64,000 nucleotides of DNA from NCBI RefSeq assembly GCF_900142885.1, contig NZ_FRCL01000006.1, positions 62,001-126,000 of the forward strand, in the 5' to 3' direction. A model generated the notes under the pieces. It was not told the DNA's origin, ran no database searches, and saw nothing but the letters and a program-made list of their open reading frames with translations. This document shows positions 16,727 to 24,120 of the stretch, piece after piece. Positions within the stretch are counted from its first letter, which is position 1. Each line of letters opens with the position of its first letter. The DNA comes from Flavobacterium xinjiangense. GTDB taxonomy: Bacteria; Bacteroidota; Bacteroidia; Flavobacteriales; Flavobacteriaceae. The translations under genes and the position numbers were made by a program.

Positions 16727-16830
16727 GGGCGTGACCCATCCTCCGTAAACTCCGTCCGGGGTCGGGCTGTACGCTGTATCTTTCCTTTTTAAAGAAAAAG
16801 GAAAGGATGCCGCTTCCATCCCTCACGCGG
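16727..16830 (+). repeat. GC-rich dispersed repeat (GGGCGTGACCC family), copy 2
   Basis: It runs from GGGCGTGACCC to CTCACGCGG with GGGGTCGGGCTGTACGCTG in between. At its centre is a perfect 11-bp stem, CTTTCCTTTTT with AAAAAGGAAAG (16780-16790 and 16795-16805), loop AAAG. The inverse of its ends matches copy 1 at 12192-12319. The sharp rise in G+C and the strong stem suggest a transcribed or structurally constrained element. Confidence 0.85.
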
Positions 16831-16923
16831 TTGCGATGGCGAATTGATTTTAATATCACTATTTAGGTAAGAAAAGTTTTCAGAAAATAAATAGCGGTTT
16901 GATAATTTGTAAGAAAAAATAAA

Positions 16924-16931
16924 TATATTTG
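16924..16931 (+). promoter_or_regulatory. -7 box (TATATTTG) upstream of the 17.0-kb lipoprotein gene
   Basis: TATATTTG fits TAnnTTTG. No clean TTG was found at the usual -33 distance. Confidence 0.45.
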
Positions 16932-17020
16932 AAGGAACGTAAAGCAAAACAAACTTGCGCTAATCGAGCCATATTTGGCGCCTATGTTCAAGTTGTATGC
17001 AATTTTCTTAACAAACACTT

Positions 17021-17467
17021 ATGAAACAAAGAATAACTATATTAATATTAATGTTATTAATATTTTCAGCTTGTAGCTCATTAAAACCAATTAATTCAGA
17101 ATATAATTTAATTAGAACTTCCACAAGCCCTGAAGTGTATAAATATGGTAATGGAAAAATTTTAATTTATAATGGTGCTGGCGCTTTAAATAAAATAGAT
17201 GATTCAGCAAGTTTAAACATTTGGATTAATGGCAAAGCACTTGGTCAACTTCGGTCAAATGAATATGTAGTACTTTATCTTATGCCTGATACATATCAAT
17301 TTAAAATTCAGCACAAAGACGTAGTAAATTTTGAAAGCATACATACTATTAAAATTGATAATGAGACTTCCGTAATTAATGTTAATCCAACAATTACCTC
17401 GAATAAAATTGACATAACTAATTATATTTCACCAAACTTTCAATGGTATAGAAATGTTCTAAAATAA
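17021..17467 (+). CDS. Putative lipoprotein, DUF2846-like
   Basis: A 148-residue secreted lipoprotein of unknown function. Signal peptide ILILMLLIFSACSS has its lipobox Cys at residue 18. The core has alternating short strands with ASLNIWINGKALGQLRSNEYVVLYLMPDTYQF, a layout like the DUF2846 proteins (a small beta domain with a G-x-L-x-x-x-x-Y-x-x-x-x-L-P-G/D pattern); that assignment is tentative. The gene stands alone in an AT-rich accessory stretch between a GC-rich repeat and a second unrecognised lipoprotein gene. Confidence 0.7.
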   Translation: MKQRITILILMLLIFSACSSLKPINSEYNLIRTSTSPEVYKYGNGKILIYNGAGALNKIDDSASLNIWINGKALGQLRSNEYVVLYLMPDTYQFKIQHKDVVNFESIHTIKIDNETSVINVNPTITSNKIDITNYISPNFQWYRNVLK

Positions 17468-17469
17468 AC

Positions 17470-17545
17470 TGCACACAACAGCGGTTTGTAGCAATTGAAG
17501 TGCTTGGGTTTTACCCGATTTCCGTTCGGAAATCGAAAAAGAGTT
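17470..17545. repeat. Palindromic GC-richer block after the 17.0-kb gene
   Basis: After the stop come GCACACAACAGCGGTTTG, then GGGTTTTACCC and the palindrome GATTTCCGTTCGGAAATC (17517-17534). It could act as a weak terminator for the lipoprotein gene, but there is no T-run. I recall similar ACAACAGCGGTTTGTAGCAA words after hypothetical genes in related genomes; that needs a search. Nothing else is seen in the 221-bp gap. Confidence 0.4.
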
Positions 17546-17688
17546 TGGTACTTTGAAAAATCTCAAATAGACATTTCTCAAAAGGTTGATTTAGGTTATT
17601 ATACAGACTGACGTTACTTGCCATTTTATTAAAAAACTCAACAAAAAAGTAATTCAGAATAAGTTACAATCAATAATTAAATAAAAAA

Positions 17689-18312
17689 ATGAAAAATATT
17701 TTATTACTATTTATTTTAACTCTGTTAAGTTGCACTAACAAAAAGAATGAAGATTTAATCCGCGAGACAGAAACGGTCAGTATTATTCAAACTTTAATTG
17801 AAAAAAAAGGTTTAGAAATGACAAGGGATTTTCCAACTGAAAAAGAACTTCCAATATGTTTAGACTTAAAAAAAGTTATAGTTAATACTAGGTGTTTTGA
17901 AGAAACGGAACCTAATAACAAGATAACAGCAATAAAACTTCCTGAAAGATCCTTTGCAAACCAAGGAGAAGTTTGCATAGAAAAAATAAACAAATCAAAA
18001 CCAATTAACAATTCATTTTTCCAAATAAAGGATTCTCTAGATATTCTTAGTCAAAATGCAACTATTAAAACATTCAAAATTCCAAAAAGTATTACTCAAA
18101 AGTTTAAAACTGTAGAATTAACTAGAAATTTAAAAATAATTGAACAATATATTCAATTTTCTATTCCCATCTTTTCCAAAGATAATAATAAAGCATATTT
18201 AGAATTTGATCATTACTCCAATAATGAACAAAGCTATGGTAATTCAATATATCTAGAAAAAATAGAAGGAAAATGGAAAATAAAATATATTGAAAAAAAT
18301 TGGAATATATAA
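17689..18312 (+). CDS. Unrecognised lipoprotein
   Basis: A 207-residue protein of unknown function. Signal peptide NILLLFILTLLSC has the lipobox Cys at residue 15, followed by a charged NKKNEDLIRETE linker. The rest is soluble, mixed alpha/beta, with a C-terminal part (NKAYLEFDHYSNNEQSYG, then IYLEKIEGKWKIKYIEKNW) that reads like an NTF2-like or immunity-type beta sheet ending in W-K-I. Its last 8 codons come just before the next gene's likely start. AT-rich codon use and lack of recognisable relatives suggest accessory content. Confidence 0.65.
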   Translation: MKNILLLFILTLLSCTNKKNEDLIRETETVSIIQTLIEKKGLEMTRDFPTEKELPICLDLKKVIVNTRCFEETEPNNKITAIKLPERSFANQGEVCIEKINKSKPINNSFFQIKDSLDILSQNATIKTFKIPKSITQKFKTVELTRNLKIIEQYIQFSIPIFSKDNNKAYLEFDHYSNNEQSYGNSIYLEKIEGKWKIKYIEKNWNI

Positions 18313-18340
18313 AAAACTCAACAGTGAAAAAATTCATTTC

Positions 18341-18694
18341 ATGACTGCAAATATTAAAAATTACAAAACAATGAAATACGCGGAATTCACTATCGACAAT
18401 AATAAAATTGAATTTTTAAATTCCATTTTTGGAAAAGAAACTGTAGTAGTAAATGGAGAAAAAGTTTCTAAAAAATTCTCAGTTACTGGCGCTGAACATC
18501 ATTTTACCATTAAATCAAACCATTTTATTCTCAAATCCAATTATGAATTATTTAAGGTTAAAAAATTAAAAATTGAGTTGCTAAAAAATGATGAAATAAT
18601 TGATTCGAAATCAGTTGATATGAACAGTAAACAAAGATTTGTATGGATGGCGTTCGGGGCACTAATTGGATATGGTTTAGTTAGATATTTGTAA
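18341..18694 (+). CDS. Small protein with C-terminal membrane helix, unrecognised
   Basis: About 117 residues. An N-terminal beta-rich domain (KYAEFTIDNNKIEFLNSIFG, then ETVVVNGEKVSKKF and GAEHHFTIKS) is followed by a short C-terminal hydrophobic segment (FVWMAFGALIGYGLVRYL) that would anchor it. The start is uncertain: ATG 18341 is used here; ATG 18371 (MKYAEF) begins right at the domain, and an ATG at 18290 would overlap the preceding gene. It probably forms a pair with the upstream lipoprotein gene, 28 bp away. No function is recognised. Confidence 0.6.
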   Translation: MTANIKNYKTMKYAEFTIDNNKIEFLNSIFGKETVVVNGEKVSKKFSVTGAEHHFTIKSNHFILKSNYELFKVKKLKIELLKNDEIIDSKSVDMNSKQRFVWMAFGALIGYGLVRYL

Positions 18695-18829
18695 ACGGAG
18701 TAATTTATTGTCTATATATTCTCTCCCATATAATCCTGAGTTTTGAAGAAGAAAACTTTTTTTCCCCTCAATGTAAAACAAAACGATTTTATTCTAAATT
18801 TATACTTTTCAAACCAAATCAAACTATTT

Positions 18830-19624
18830 ATGAAACCAAATACCATTAGAAACTATTTTTTAAGCATCACTTTATTTTCAATGACCATTGCAATGGCGCA
18901 ACACGACTACGTGAATACACCACCAGCGGTATCACCAATGGCAATGAAACCTGAAATGACTGAAATTTGGGAACCACAAGTGAAAGTAATAACTCCTGCT
19001 AAAAAAATGGGAGATGCACCTTCGGATGCTATTGTTTTATTTGACGGTAAAAACTTAGATCAATGGGTTAGTCAAAAAGATGTTACAAAACCAGCTCCGT
19101 GGAAAATAGTTGATAAAGATTATATGGAAGTGGTAGACGGTTCAGGAGGAATTCAGACCAAAATGCAATTTGGAGATTGTCAATTACATGTAGAGTGGAG
19201 CGCACCAGACGTTGTTGTTGACGGCGGACAATGGAGAGGAAACAGCGGTATCTTTTTGCAAAACAGGTACGAACTTCAAGTTTTGGATTCCTACAATAAC
19301 AGAACATACAGCAATGGACAAGCTGGAAGTATTTATAAAGATCATCCGCCTTTGGTCAATGCTATGAAAATTCCTTTAGAATGGAATACATACGATATTA
19401 TTTACACCGCTCCACGATTCAAAACCGACGGAAACATAGATGCACCGGCAAGAATAACAGTATTGCATAATGGTGTTTTAGTCCAAAATAACGCCACTAT
19501 TAATGGATTAACACTTTATATGGGTTTGCATAATTATCCTTCGCCACACGGTGAAGATGTAATTTCGTTACAAGAACACGGCTGCAAAACCCAATTCAGA
19601 AATATCTGGCTTAGAAAATTGTAA
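18830..19624 (+). CDS. Secreted DUF1080 (3-keto-disaccharide hydrolase-like) protein
   Basis: A 264-residue exported protein with the concanavalin-like DUF1080 fold: DAIVLFDGKNLDQWVSQK, DYMEVVDGSGGIQTKMQFGD, CQLHVEWSAP, then GNSGIFLQNRYELQVLDSYNN and EWNTYDIIYTAPRF. Members of this family cleave 3-keto-glycosides; substrate is not deducible here. The start is ATG 18830, because the following residues MKPNTIRNYFLSITLF and AMAQ give a good signal peptide; frames opening earlier add a non-signal leader. A single gene, closed by a strong terminator. Confidence 0.88.
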   Translation: MKPNTIRNYFLSITLFSMTIAMAQHDYVNTPPAVSPMAMKPEMTEIWEPQVKVITPAKKMGDAPSDAIVLFDGKNLDQWVSQKDVTKPAPWKIVDKDYMEVVDGSGGIQTKMQFGDCQLHVEWSAPDVVVDGGQWRGNSGIFLQNRYELQVLDSYNNRTYSNGQAGSIYKDHPPLVNAMKIPLEWNTYDIIYTAPRFKTDGNIDAPARITVLHNGVLVQNNATINGLTLYMGLHNYPSPHGEDVISLQEHGCKTQFRNIWLRKL

Positions 19625-19631
19625 AATAACT

Positions 19632-19659
19632 AAAGGAGAGCTTATAACTCTCCTTTTTT
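19632..19659 (+). terminator. Intrinsic terminator after the DUF1080 gene
   Basis: A 9-bp stem, AAAGGAGAG with CTCTCCTTT, loop CTTATAA, then TTT. Confidence 0.88.
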
Positions 19660-19965
19660 GTGTAATTAAAGTAACCGTAACATTTGCGCATTTGATTCTA
19701 AATTATGGTAAAATGAATCCTCTGGATAATCATAAAAATTCAGTTCTAGAAATTGATAAGAATTCGACAATGACTACGCAAATATGTTTAAATTTTGATT
19801 TGACTTCACACTTTAACTTTGACAATCTCGTCAGTATTTATTGAGAAATAGATCTTTAGTTGTTGATTATCAGTAAGTAAGAAAGTGAAATATATGGAAA
19901 TCAGCTCTTTTTCTTAGAATTTCTTATTAACTTTATGAGGTTATTAATGATTTAAATAAGAAAAT
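19660..19965. other. Intergenic stretch before the protoglobin gene
   Basis: 306 bp without a supportable gene. TAACTTTG at 19814-19821 fits TAnnTTTG and could start a leader of about 140 bases for the protoglobin gene. No clear operator or hairpin is seen. Confidence 0.35.
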
Positions 19966-20544
19966 ATGGAAGAGCAAATAAAAGGTTATGCCTATGGGCA
20001 AGTAGGGCAATCACCTATAAGTATTGCTGAATTAGACCTTCTTAAAAAAACAGTAATGTTTACAGAAGCAGATGAAAAAAATCTGCAACTTGCGGGTCAA
20101 GTGCTAAAAGATCAAACCAATGAAATTCTTGACCTTTGGTACGGTTTTGTGGGGGGAAATGAACATTTACTTCAATATTTTTCAAAGGATGGACAACCTA
20201 ATACGTTTTATCTGAACGCTGTAAGAGCAAGATTTGGACAATGGATTATGGACATCTGCAACAAGCCCTATGACCAGACATGGCTAAATTATCAGCACGA
20301 AATTGCTTTGAGACATCATAGCACGAAGAAAAACAAAACGGACAATGTTGATACCGCACCCATAATCCATTATCGCTATATGACGGCATTTATTTATCCA
20401 ATTACTGCAACCATCAAAGGATTTTTAACTAAAAAAGGACACGATCCAGAAACTGTAGAAGCTATGTATTCGTCATGGTTCAAAGCCGTAACGCTCACTG
20501 TAATTCTCTGGACTTACCCATACATCAACAAAAACGAATTCTAA
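19966..20544 (+). CDS. Single-domain protoglobin
   Basis: A 192-residue haem protein of the protoglobin family, binding O2, CO or NO; the same fold serves as the sensor part of globin-coupled sensors. The whole protein is the globin domain: N-terminal Z-helix region (IAELDLLKKTVMFTEAD), LDLWYGFVG, then WLNYQHEIALRHHSTKKNKTD. The proximal haem His is among His111, His117 and His118, most likely His117. IHYRYMTAFIYPI follows. No output domain is attached. The role (gas sensing, NO detoxification or storage) is open. The adjacent genes give no hint, and a large hairpin follows. Confidence 0.87.
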   Translation: MEEQIKGYAYGQVGQSPISIAELDLLKKTVMFTEADEKNLQLAGQVLKDQTNEILDLWYGFVGGNEHLLQYFSKDGQPNTFYLNAVRARFGQWIMDICNKPYDQTWLNYQHEIALRHHSTKKNKTDNVDTAPIIHYRYMTAFIYPITATIKGFLTKKGHDPETVEAMYSSWFKAVTLTVILWTYPYINKNEF

Positions 20545-20567
20545 TTTATACCTTATTTCAAGAAAAT

Positions 20568-20613
20568 GGAATAGCCTGATTTTTTTTCATTCGAAAACAA
20601 ATCAGGCTATTCC
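20568..20613 (+). terminator. Large perfect hairpin after the protoglobin gene
   Basis: A 15-bp perfect inverted repeat, GGAATAGCCTGATTT with AAATCAGGCTATTCC, around a 16-base loop, starting 23 bases after the stop. It is followed by a T-rich but interrupted tract (TTCTATTTC), so termination is likely but not textbook. Confidence 0.7.
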
Positions 20614-20740
20614 TTCTATTTCTTAAATAGTTTTATTACTTGAAGGAACGATAACGGCGAACATTTCATTTAATCATTTTATAATATTCAAAAATTCAAT
20701 TATTTTTATATTTATGTAATTTTACGAAAAACAAAAAACA

Positions 20741-20905
20741 ATGGAAATAAATTGGTTTATTATCGCTGTAGTTTTGGTTGGAGTAATTGCTTTAATTCTA
20801 TATTTGATTAAAAAAAATCAGAAGGATAAAAAAGACGTAACCAAGTTCTTTAATACTGATACTACAATTAGAAAGGAATCGGAACCGGACGAAGACGAGC
20901 GTTAA
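20741..20905 (+). CDS. Small single-helix membrane protein (54 aa)
   Basis: ATG at 20741 to TAA at 20903-20905. One N-terminal helix (about residues 4-23, NWFIIAVVLVGVIALILYLI), a basic stretch KKNQKDKKD, then an acidic tail (ESEPDEDER). This domain order recurs in small flavobacterial proteins that I know only as hypothetical. The composition supports a real gene. It lies 23 bp ahead of the chromate transporter gene and is probably co-transcribed; no function is known. Confidence 0.72.
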   Translation: MEINWFIIAVVLVGVIALILYLIKKNQKDKKDVTKFFNTDTTIRKESEPDEDER

Positions 20906-20928
20906 TGATAGAATAAAAAGAATATTGA

Positions 20929-22062
20929 ATGAATGAAAAAAGCAATTTAAAAGAAGTTGCCAAACTATTTTTAAAACTTGGAACTATCGGTTTTGGTGGC
21001 CCTGCAGTTCATATTTCGATGATGCAGGAAGACGTGGTCGTCAAAAAAAAATGGCTGAGCGAACAACATTTTCTCGATTTAATTGGCGCCACTAATTTAA
21101 TTCCGGGCCCCAACAGCACTGAAATGGCAATTCATATCGGTCACGAAAAATCAGGCTGGAAGGGATTAATTGTTGCCGGACTTTGCTTTATTTTTCCTGC
21201 CGTTTTGATAACGGGATTTTTTGCCTGGCTGTATAAAGAATACGGTCAGCTCCCTGAATTGAAACCTTTTTTATACGGCATAAAACCAGCCATAATTGCT
21301 ATTATTCTTTCTGCTATTTTTCCACTGGCCCAAAAATCCCTCAAAACTGTTCAGTTAGCTATTATAGGAAGTGCTGTTTTAGTACTTTCATTGCTTCATT
21401 ACAATGAAATTGCATTACTTTTTGGCGCCGGAATCATTGCGTTGTTTTTATATACTTTAAAAAATAACGGTTCTGACATAAAAACAAACAGTTTGATTCC
21501 CCTTGCGTTTTTTTCTATTCCAAAAACGACTTTGATAAGCGCAACAAATTTTAATTTATTCCTGATTTTCTTGAAGATAGGAGCAATCTTGTATGGAAGC
21601 GGTTATGTGCTTTTTGCTTTTTTGGATGCGGAACTCGTTTCTAAAGGATTACTCACCCGCGCCCAATTGATTGACGCTATTGCAGTGGGACAATTCACGC
21701 CAGGTCCTGTTTTCTCTGCAGTAACTTTTGTAGGATATCAAATAAATGGAATATCGTGCTCGGTGATTTCGACTATCGCGATATTTTTACCCTCTTTTAT
21801 ATTTGTCGCGATATTAAATCCATTGGTCAAAAAAATGAGGAATTCTAAACCTTTTTCGGTATTTCTGGATGCTGTAAATGTGGCTTCCATCGCTATAATT
21901 GTTTCGATTTGTTATCAATTGGGCAAAGAAACAATAACGGATTGGCGAAAAATCTTAATTGCAACAATAAGTATTCTGATTGCTTTTAATTATAAAAAAA
22001 TCAACAGTGCTTTAGTTGTTTTGGGAGGTTCAATACTGGGTTATATATTGACTTTTATTTGA
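20929..22062 (+). CDS. chrA: Chromate-type (CHR) ion transporter
   Basis: Inner-membrane protein of the CHR family, which exports chromate by proton coupling in the characterised members. The 377 residues carry two homologous CHR halves: GTIGFGGPAVHISMMQ and NLIPGPNSTEMAIHIGH in the first, GAILYGSGYVLFAFLD and GQFTPGPVFSAVTFVGY in the second. About ten membrane segments are visible. The P-G-P motifs that mark the family are both present. Chromate as the real substrate is family knowledge, not shown here; no chrB or chrR lies nearby. Confidence 0.9.
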   Translation: MNEKSNLKEVAKLFLKLGTIGFGGPAVHISMMQEDVVVKKKWLSEQHFLDLIGATNLIPGPNSTEMAIHIGHEKSGWKGLIVAGLCFIFPAVLITGFFAWLYKEYGQLPELKPFLYGIKPAIIAIILSAIFPLAQKSLKTVQLAIIGSAVLVLSLLHYNEIALLFGAGIIALFLYTLKNNGSDIKTNSLIPLAFFSIPKTTLISATNFNLFLIFLKIGAILYGSGYVLFAFLDAELVSKGLLTRAQLIDAIAVGQFTPGPVFSAVTFVGYQINGISCSVISTIAIFLPSFIFVAILNPLVKKMRNSKPFSVFLDAVNVASIAIIVSICYQLGKETITDWRKILIATISILIAFNYKKINSALVVLGGSILGYILTFI

Positions 22063-22120
22063 GGAATAACAAACAGTAATTTTTGAAAATTGCAAAACAT
22101 ACATTAAACAAATTATTCAT

Positions 22121-22603
22121 ATGAAACCCAGAATAGAAACGCTTGCTGAAAAGAAAATCATCGGTAAACGCATGACAATGTCTTTATCTAACAATAAAAC
22201 GCCGGAACTTTGGAAAAGCTTTATGCCAAGACGAAAAGAGATTGAAAATAATAATGGCATAAATCTCTATTCAATGCAAATCTACAATCCTTTGTATTTC
22301 AGTAATTTTGATTCCAACACTGATTTTGAAAAATGGGCAACGATTGAAGTCACCGATTTTGACAAAGTTCCTGATGAAATGGACACTTTTACAATAGCAA
22401 GTGGACTTTATGCGGTTTTTACCTATAAAGGAGATATGAGCTTGGCACCGCAAACCTTTCAATATATTTTTACAACTTGGTTACCCAATTCTTATTATAT
22501 TTTGGATGACAGACCACACTTTGAAATTTTAGGCGAAAAATATAAAAATAATGATCCAACTTCTGAAGAAGAAATTTGGATACCAATCCAATTAAAGAGA
22601 TAG
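22121..22603 (+). CDS. GyrI-like small-molecule-binding domain protein
   Basis: A 160-residue stand-alone effector-binding (GyrI/SOUL-like) domain. Features: MKPRIETLAEKKIIGKRMTMSL at the start (first strand), LWKSFMPRRKEI, YSMQIYN, then ASGLYAVFTYKG (the strand with conserved G-x-Y-A-x-F), FQYIFTTWLPNSYYILDDRPHFEIL and the C-terminal EEEIWIPIQ. No DNA-binding domain is attached, so it is not an AraC regulator. Relatives bind drugs or ligands or inhibit gyrase. The gene follows chrA by 58 bp and may share its transcript. Confidence 0.87.
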   Translation: MKPRIETLAEKKIIGKRMTMSLSNNKTPELWKSFMPRRKEIENNNGINLYSMQIYNPLYFSNFDSNTDFEKWATIEVTDFDKVPDEMDTFTIASGLYAVFTYKGDMSLAPQTFQYIFTTWLPNSYYILDDRPHFEILGEKYKNNDPTSEEEIWIPIQLKR

Positions 22604-22802
22604 CTTTGTGGGAATTCTTAGATTAAAAAAAATTGGTTAAACTAAAAACTTTTTTAAATTAGCTGAGAATTAAAATCGATTTTCAAGAAGTAAATTGGAA
22701 TTATTTTCAAGTGTTCAGCTTAAAACAACAGCCATATTTATTCTTTCTTAATTTAAGATGTAATCAAAAACAAAATGTTTAATTAATATTTATTTATGTA
22801 GT

Positions 22803-24116
22803 ATGAAAAAAATAATCTTGCCTCTTTTTCTTATGCTGGCCTTAACGGGTCGGGCACAAATGAAAGCAGATGATGTAAAAACGTTTACCCTGAAAAATGG
22901 TATGAAATTCCTGGTCGTGGAAGACTTTTCCATTCCTAATGCCAACATGTATTTATTTTACAAGGTAGGTAGCCGTAATGAATACCAAGGAATTACAGGG
23001 CTTTCGCACTTTTTTGAACATATGATGTTCAATGGAGCTAAAAAATATGGTCCTAAACTTTTTGACCAAACAATGGAATTCAACGGAGGCGCCAATAATG
23101 CGTATACCACTGAAAATGTTACCGTTTATACCGACTGGTTTCCGGCATCGGCCTCAGAAATTATTTTTGATATGGAAGCTGACAGGATTGCAAGTTTGAG
23201 CATTGATCCTAAAATGGTTGAAAGTGAAAGAGGTGTAGTATTAAGCGAACGACGTACCGGATTAGAGAACTCTCCATGGCGACTTTTATCGCAATCAGTT
23301 CAAGCAACTGCTTTTCAAGAACATCCTTATCACTGGCCAGTTATTGGATATGAAGACGATATGAAAAACTGGACGCAACAAGATTTAGAACGTTATTTCA
23401 AAACGTATTATGCACCAAATAACTGCGTAGTGGTAGTTTCTGGAGCAATCAAAGTGGATCAGGTAAAACGATTTGCCGAGAAGTATTTGGAACCAATTCC
23501 AGCGCAACCTGCACCACCTGCAGTTCATATTGTGGAACCTGCACAAACTGGAGAACGAAGAATAACTGTGAAGAAAGAGGTGGCAACTCCGTATTTAATG
23601 ATTGCCTATCATACTCCGGAGTCCAAAAATGAAGATTATTATGCCTTGAATATCCTTAGTTCCGTTCTTTCAAGCGGGCAATCATCTCGATTATATTCGG
23701 CATTAGTTGACAAACAACAAATAGCAACTCAGGTACAAACCGATTTTGGAGATAGTTTTGATCCTAATCTTTTCAATTTCTATGCTGTTGCCAATAAAAA
23801 TGTAAATGAAACAGATTTAGAAAATGCAATCTATGCTGAAATTGAAAAAATAAAAAAGAATGGAATTAGTGAAACAGAACTTCAAAAGATAAAAAATCAA
23901 AAACTGATGGAGTTTTATTCTCAGGTGGAAACAATCAATGGGAAATCTAATAACATCGGTACTTATGAAGTTTTCTTTGGTGATTACAAAAAAATGTTCA
24001 ATGCTCCAGCCAACTACAATAAAATTACAGTGGCTGATGTGCAGAATGTAGCGAAAAAATATTTTGTAAAAAGCAACAGAACGGTAGGTATTTTAAAAAC
24101 AAACGTTGAAAATTAA
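22803..24116 (+). CDS. M16-family zinc metallopeptidase, catalytic subunit
   Basis: A periplasmic peptidase with signal peptide (KKIILPLFLMLALTGRAQ). The inverted zinc motif HxxEH is intact as HFFEH at residues 69-73, with the downstream acidic ligand region MEADRIASLSIDPKMVESERG. The C-terminal M16 half contains LSSVLSSGQSSRLYSALVDK. Its stop lies just before the start of a second M16 gene, and the pair resembles the active plus inactive subunit arrangement of bacterial M16B heterodimers. The substrate is unknown. Confidence 0.92.
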   Translation: MKKIILPLFLMLALTGRAQMKADDVKTFTLKNGMKFLVVEDFSIPNANMYLFYKVGSRNEYQGITGLSHFFEHMMFNGAKKYGPKLFDQTMEFNGGANNAYTTENVTVYTDWFPASASEIIFDMEADRIASLSIDPKMVESERGVVLSERRTGLENSPWRLLSQSVQATAFQEHPYHWPVIGYEDDMKNWTQQDLERYFKTYYAPNNCVVVVSGAIKVDQVKRFAEKYLEPIPAQPAPPAVHIVEPAQTGERRITVKKEVATPYLMIAYHTPESKNEDYYALNILSSVLSSGQSSRLYSALVDKQQIATQVQTDFGDSFDPNLFNFYAVANKNVNETDLENAIYAEIEKIKKNGISETELQKIKNQKLMEFYSQVETINGKSNNIGTYEVFFGDYKKMFNAPANYNKITVADVQNVAKKYFVKSNRTVGILKTNVEN

Positions 24117-24120
24117 TTTT

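Larger units (their letters stand above)
16572..17020. other. Intergenic region holding a GC-rich repeat and a promoter
   Basis: This 449-bp gap between porX and a lipoprotein gene has no open frame I would support. It holds the GC-rich repeat at 16727-16830 and, further right, TATATTTG at 16924-16931 (a TAnnTTTG match) as the likely promoter of the rightward lipoprotein gene, giving a leader of about 85 bases. The stretch 16945-17010 carries GCGCTAATCGAGCC, TTTGGCGCC and other GC-richer words that I could not place. Confidence 0.5.

Noticed and set aside
17470..17545. Integron attC site after the 17.0-kb lipoprotein gene
   Set aside because: No clear R' and R'' core pair (GTTRRRY and RYYYAAC), and no integrase gene. 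Only the palindromic block is recorded.
17689..18694. A single gene broken by frameshift at 18290-18341
   Set aside because: Both proteins have complete, independent domain layouts (signal peptide in the first, C-terminal anchor in the second), so two genes are more likely.
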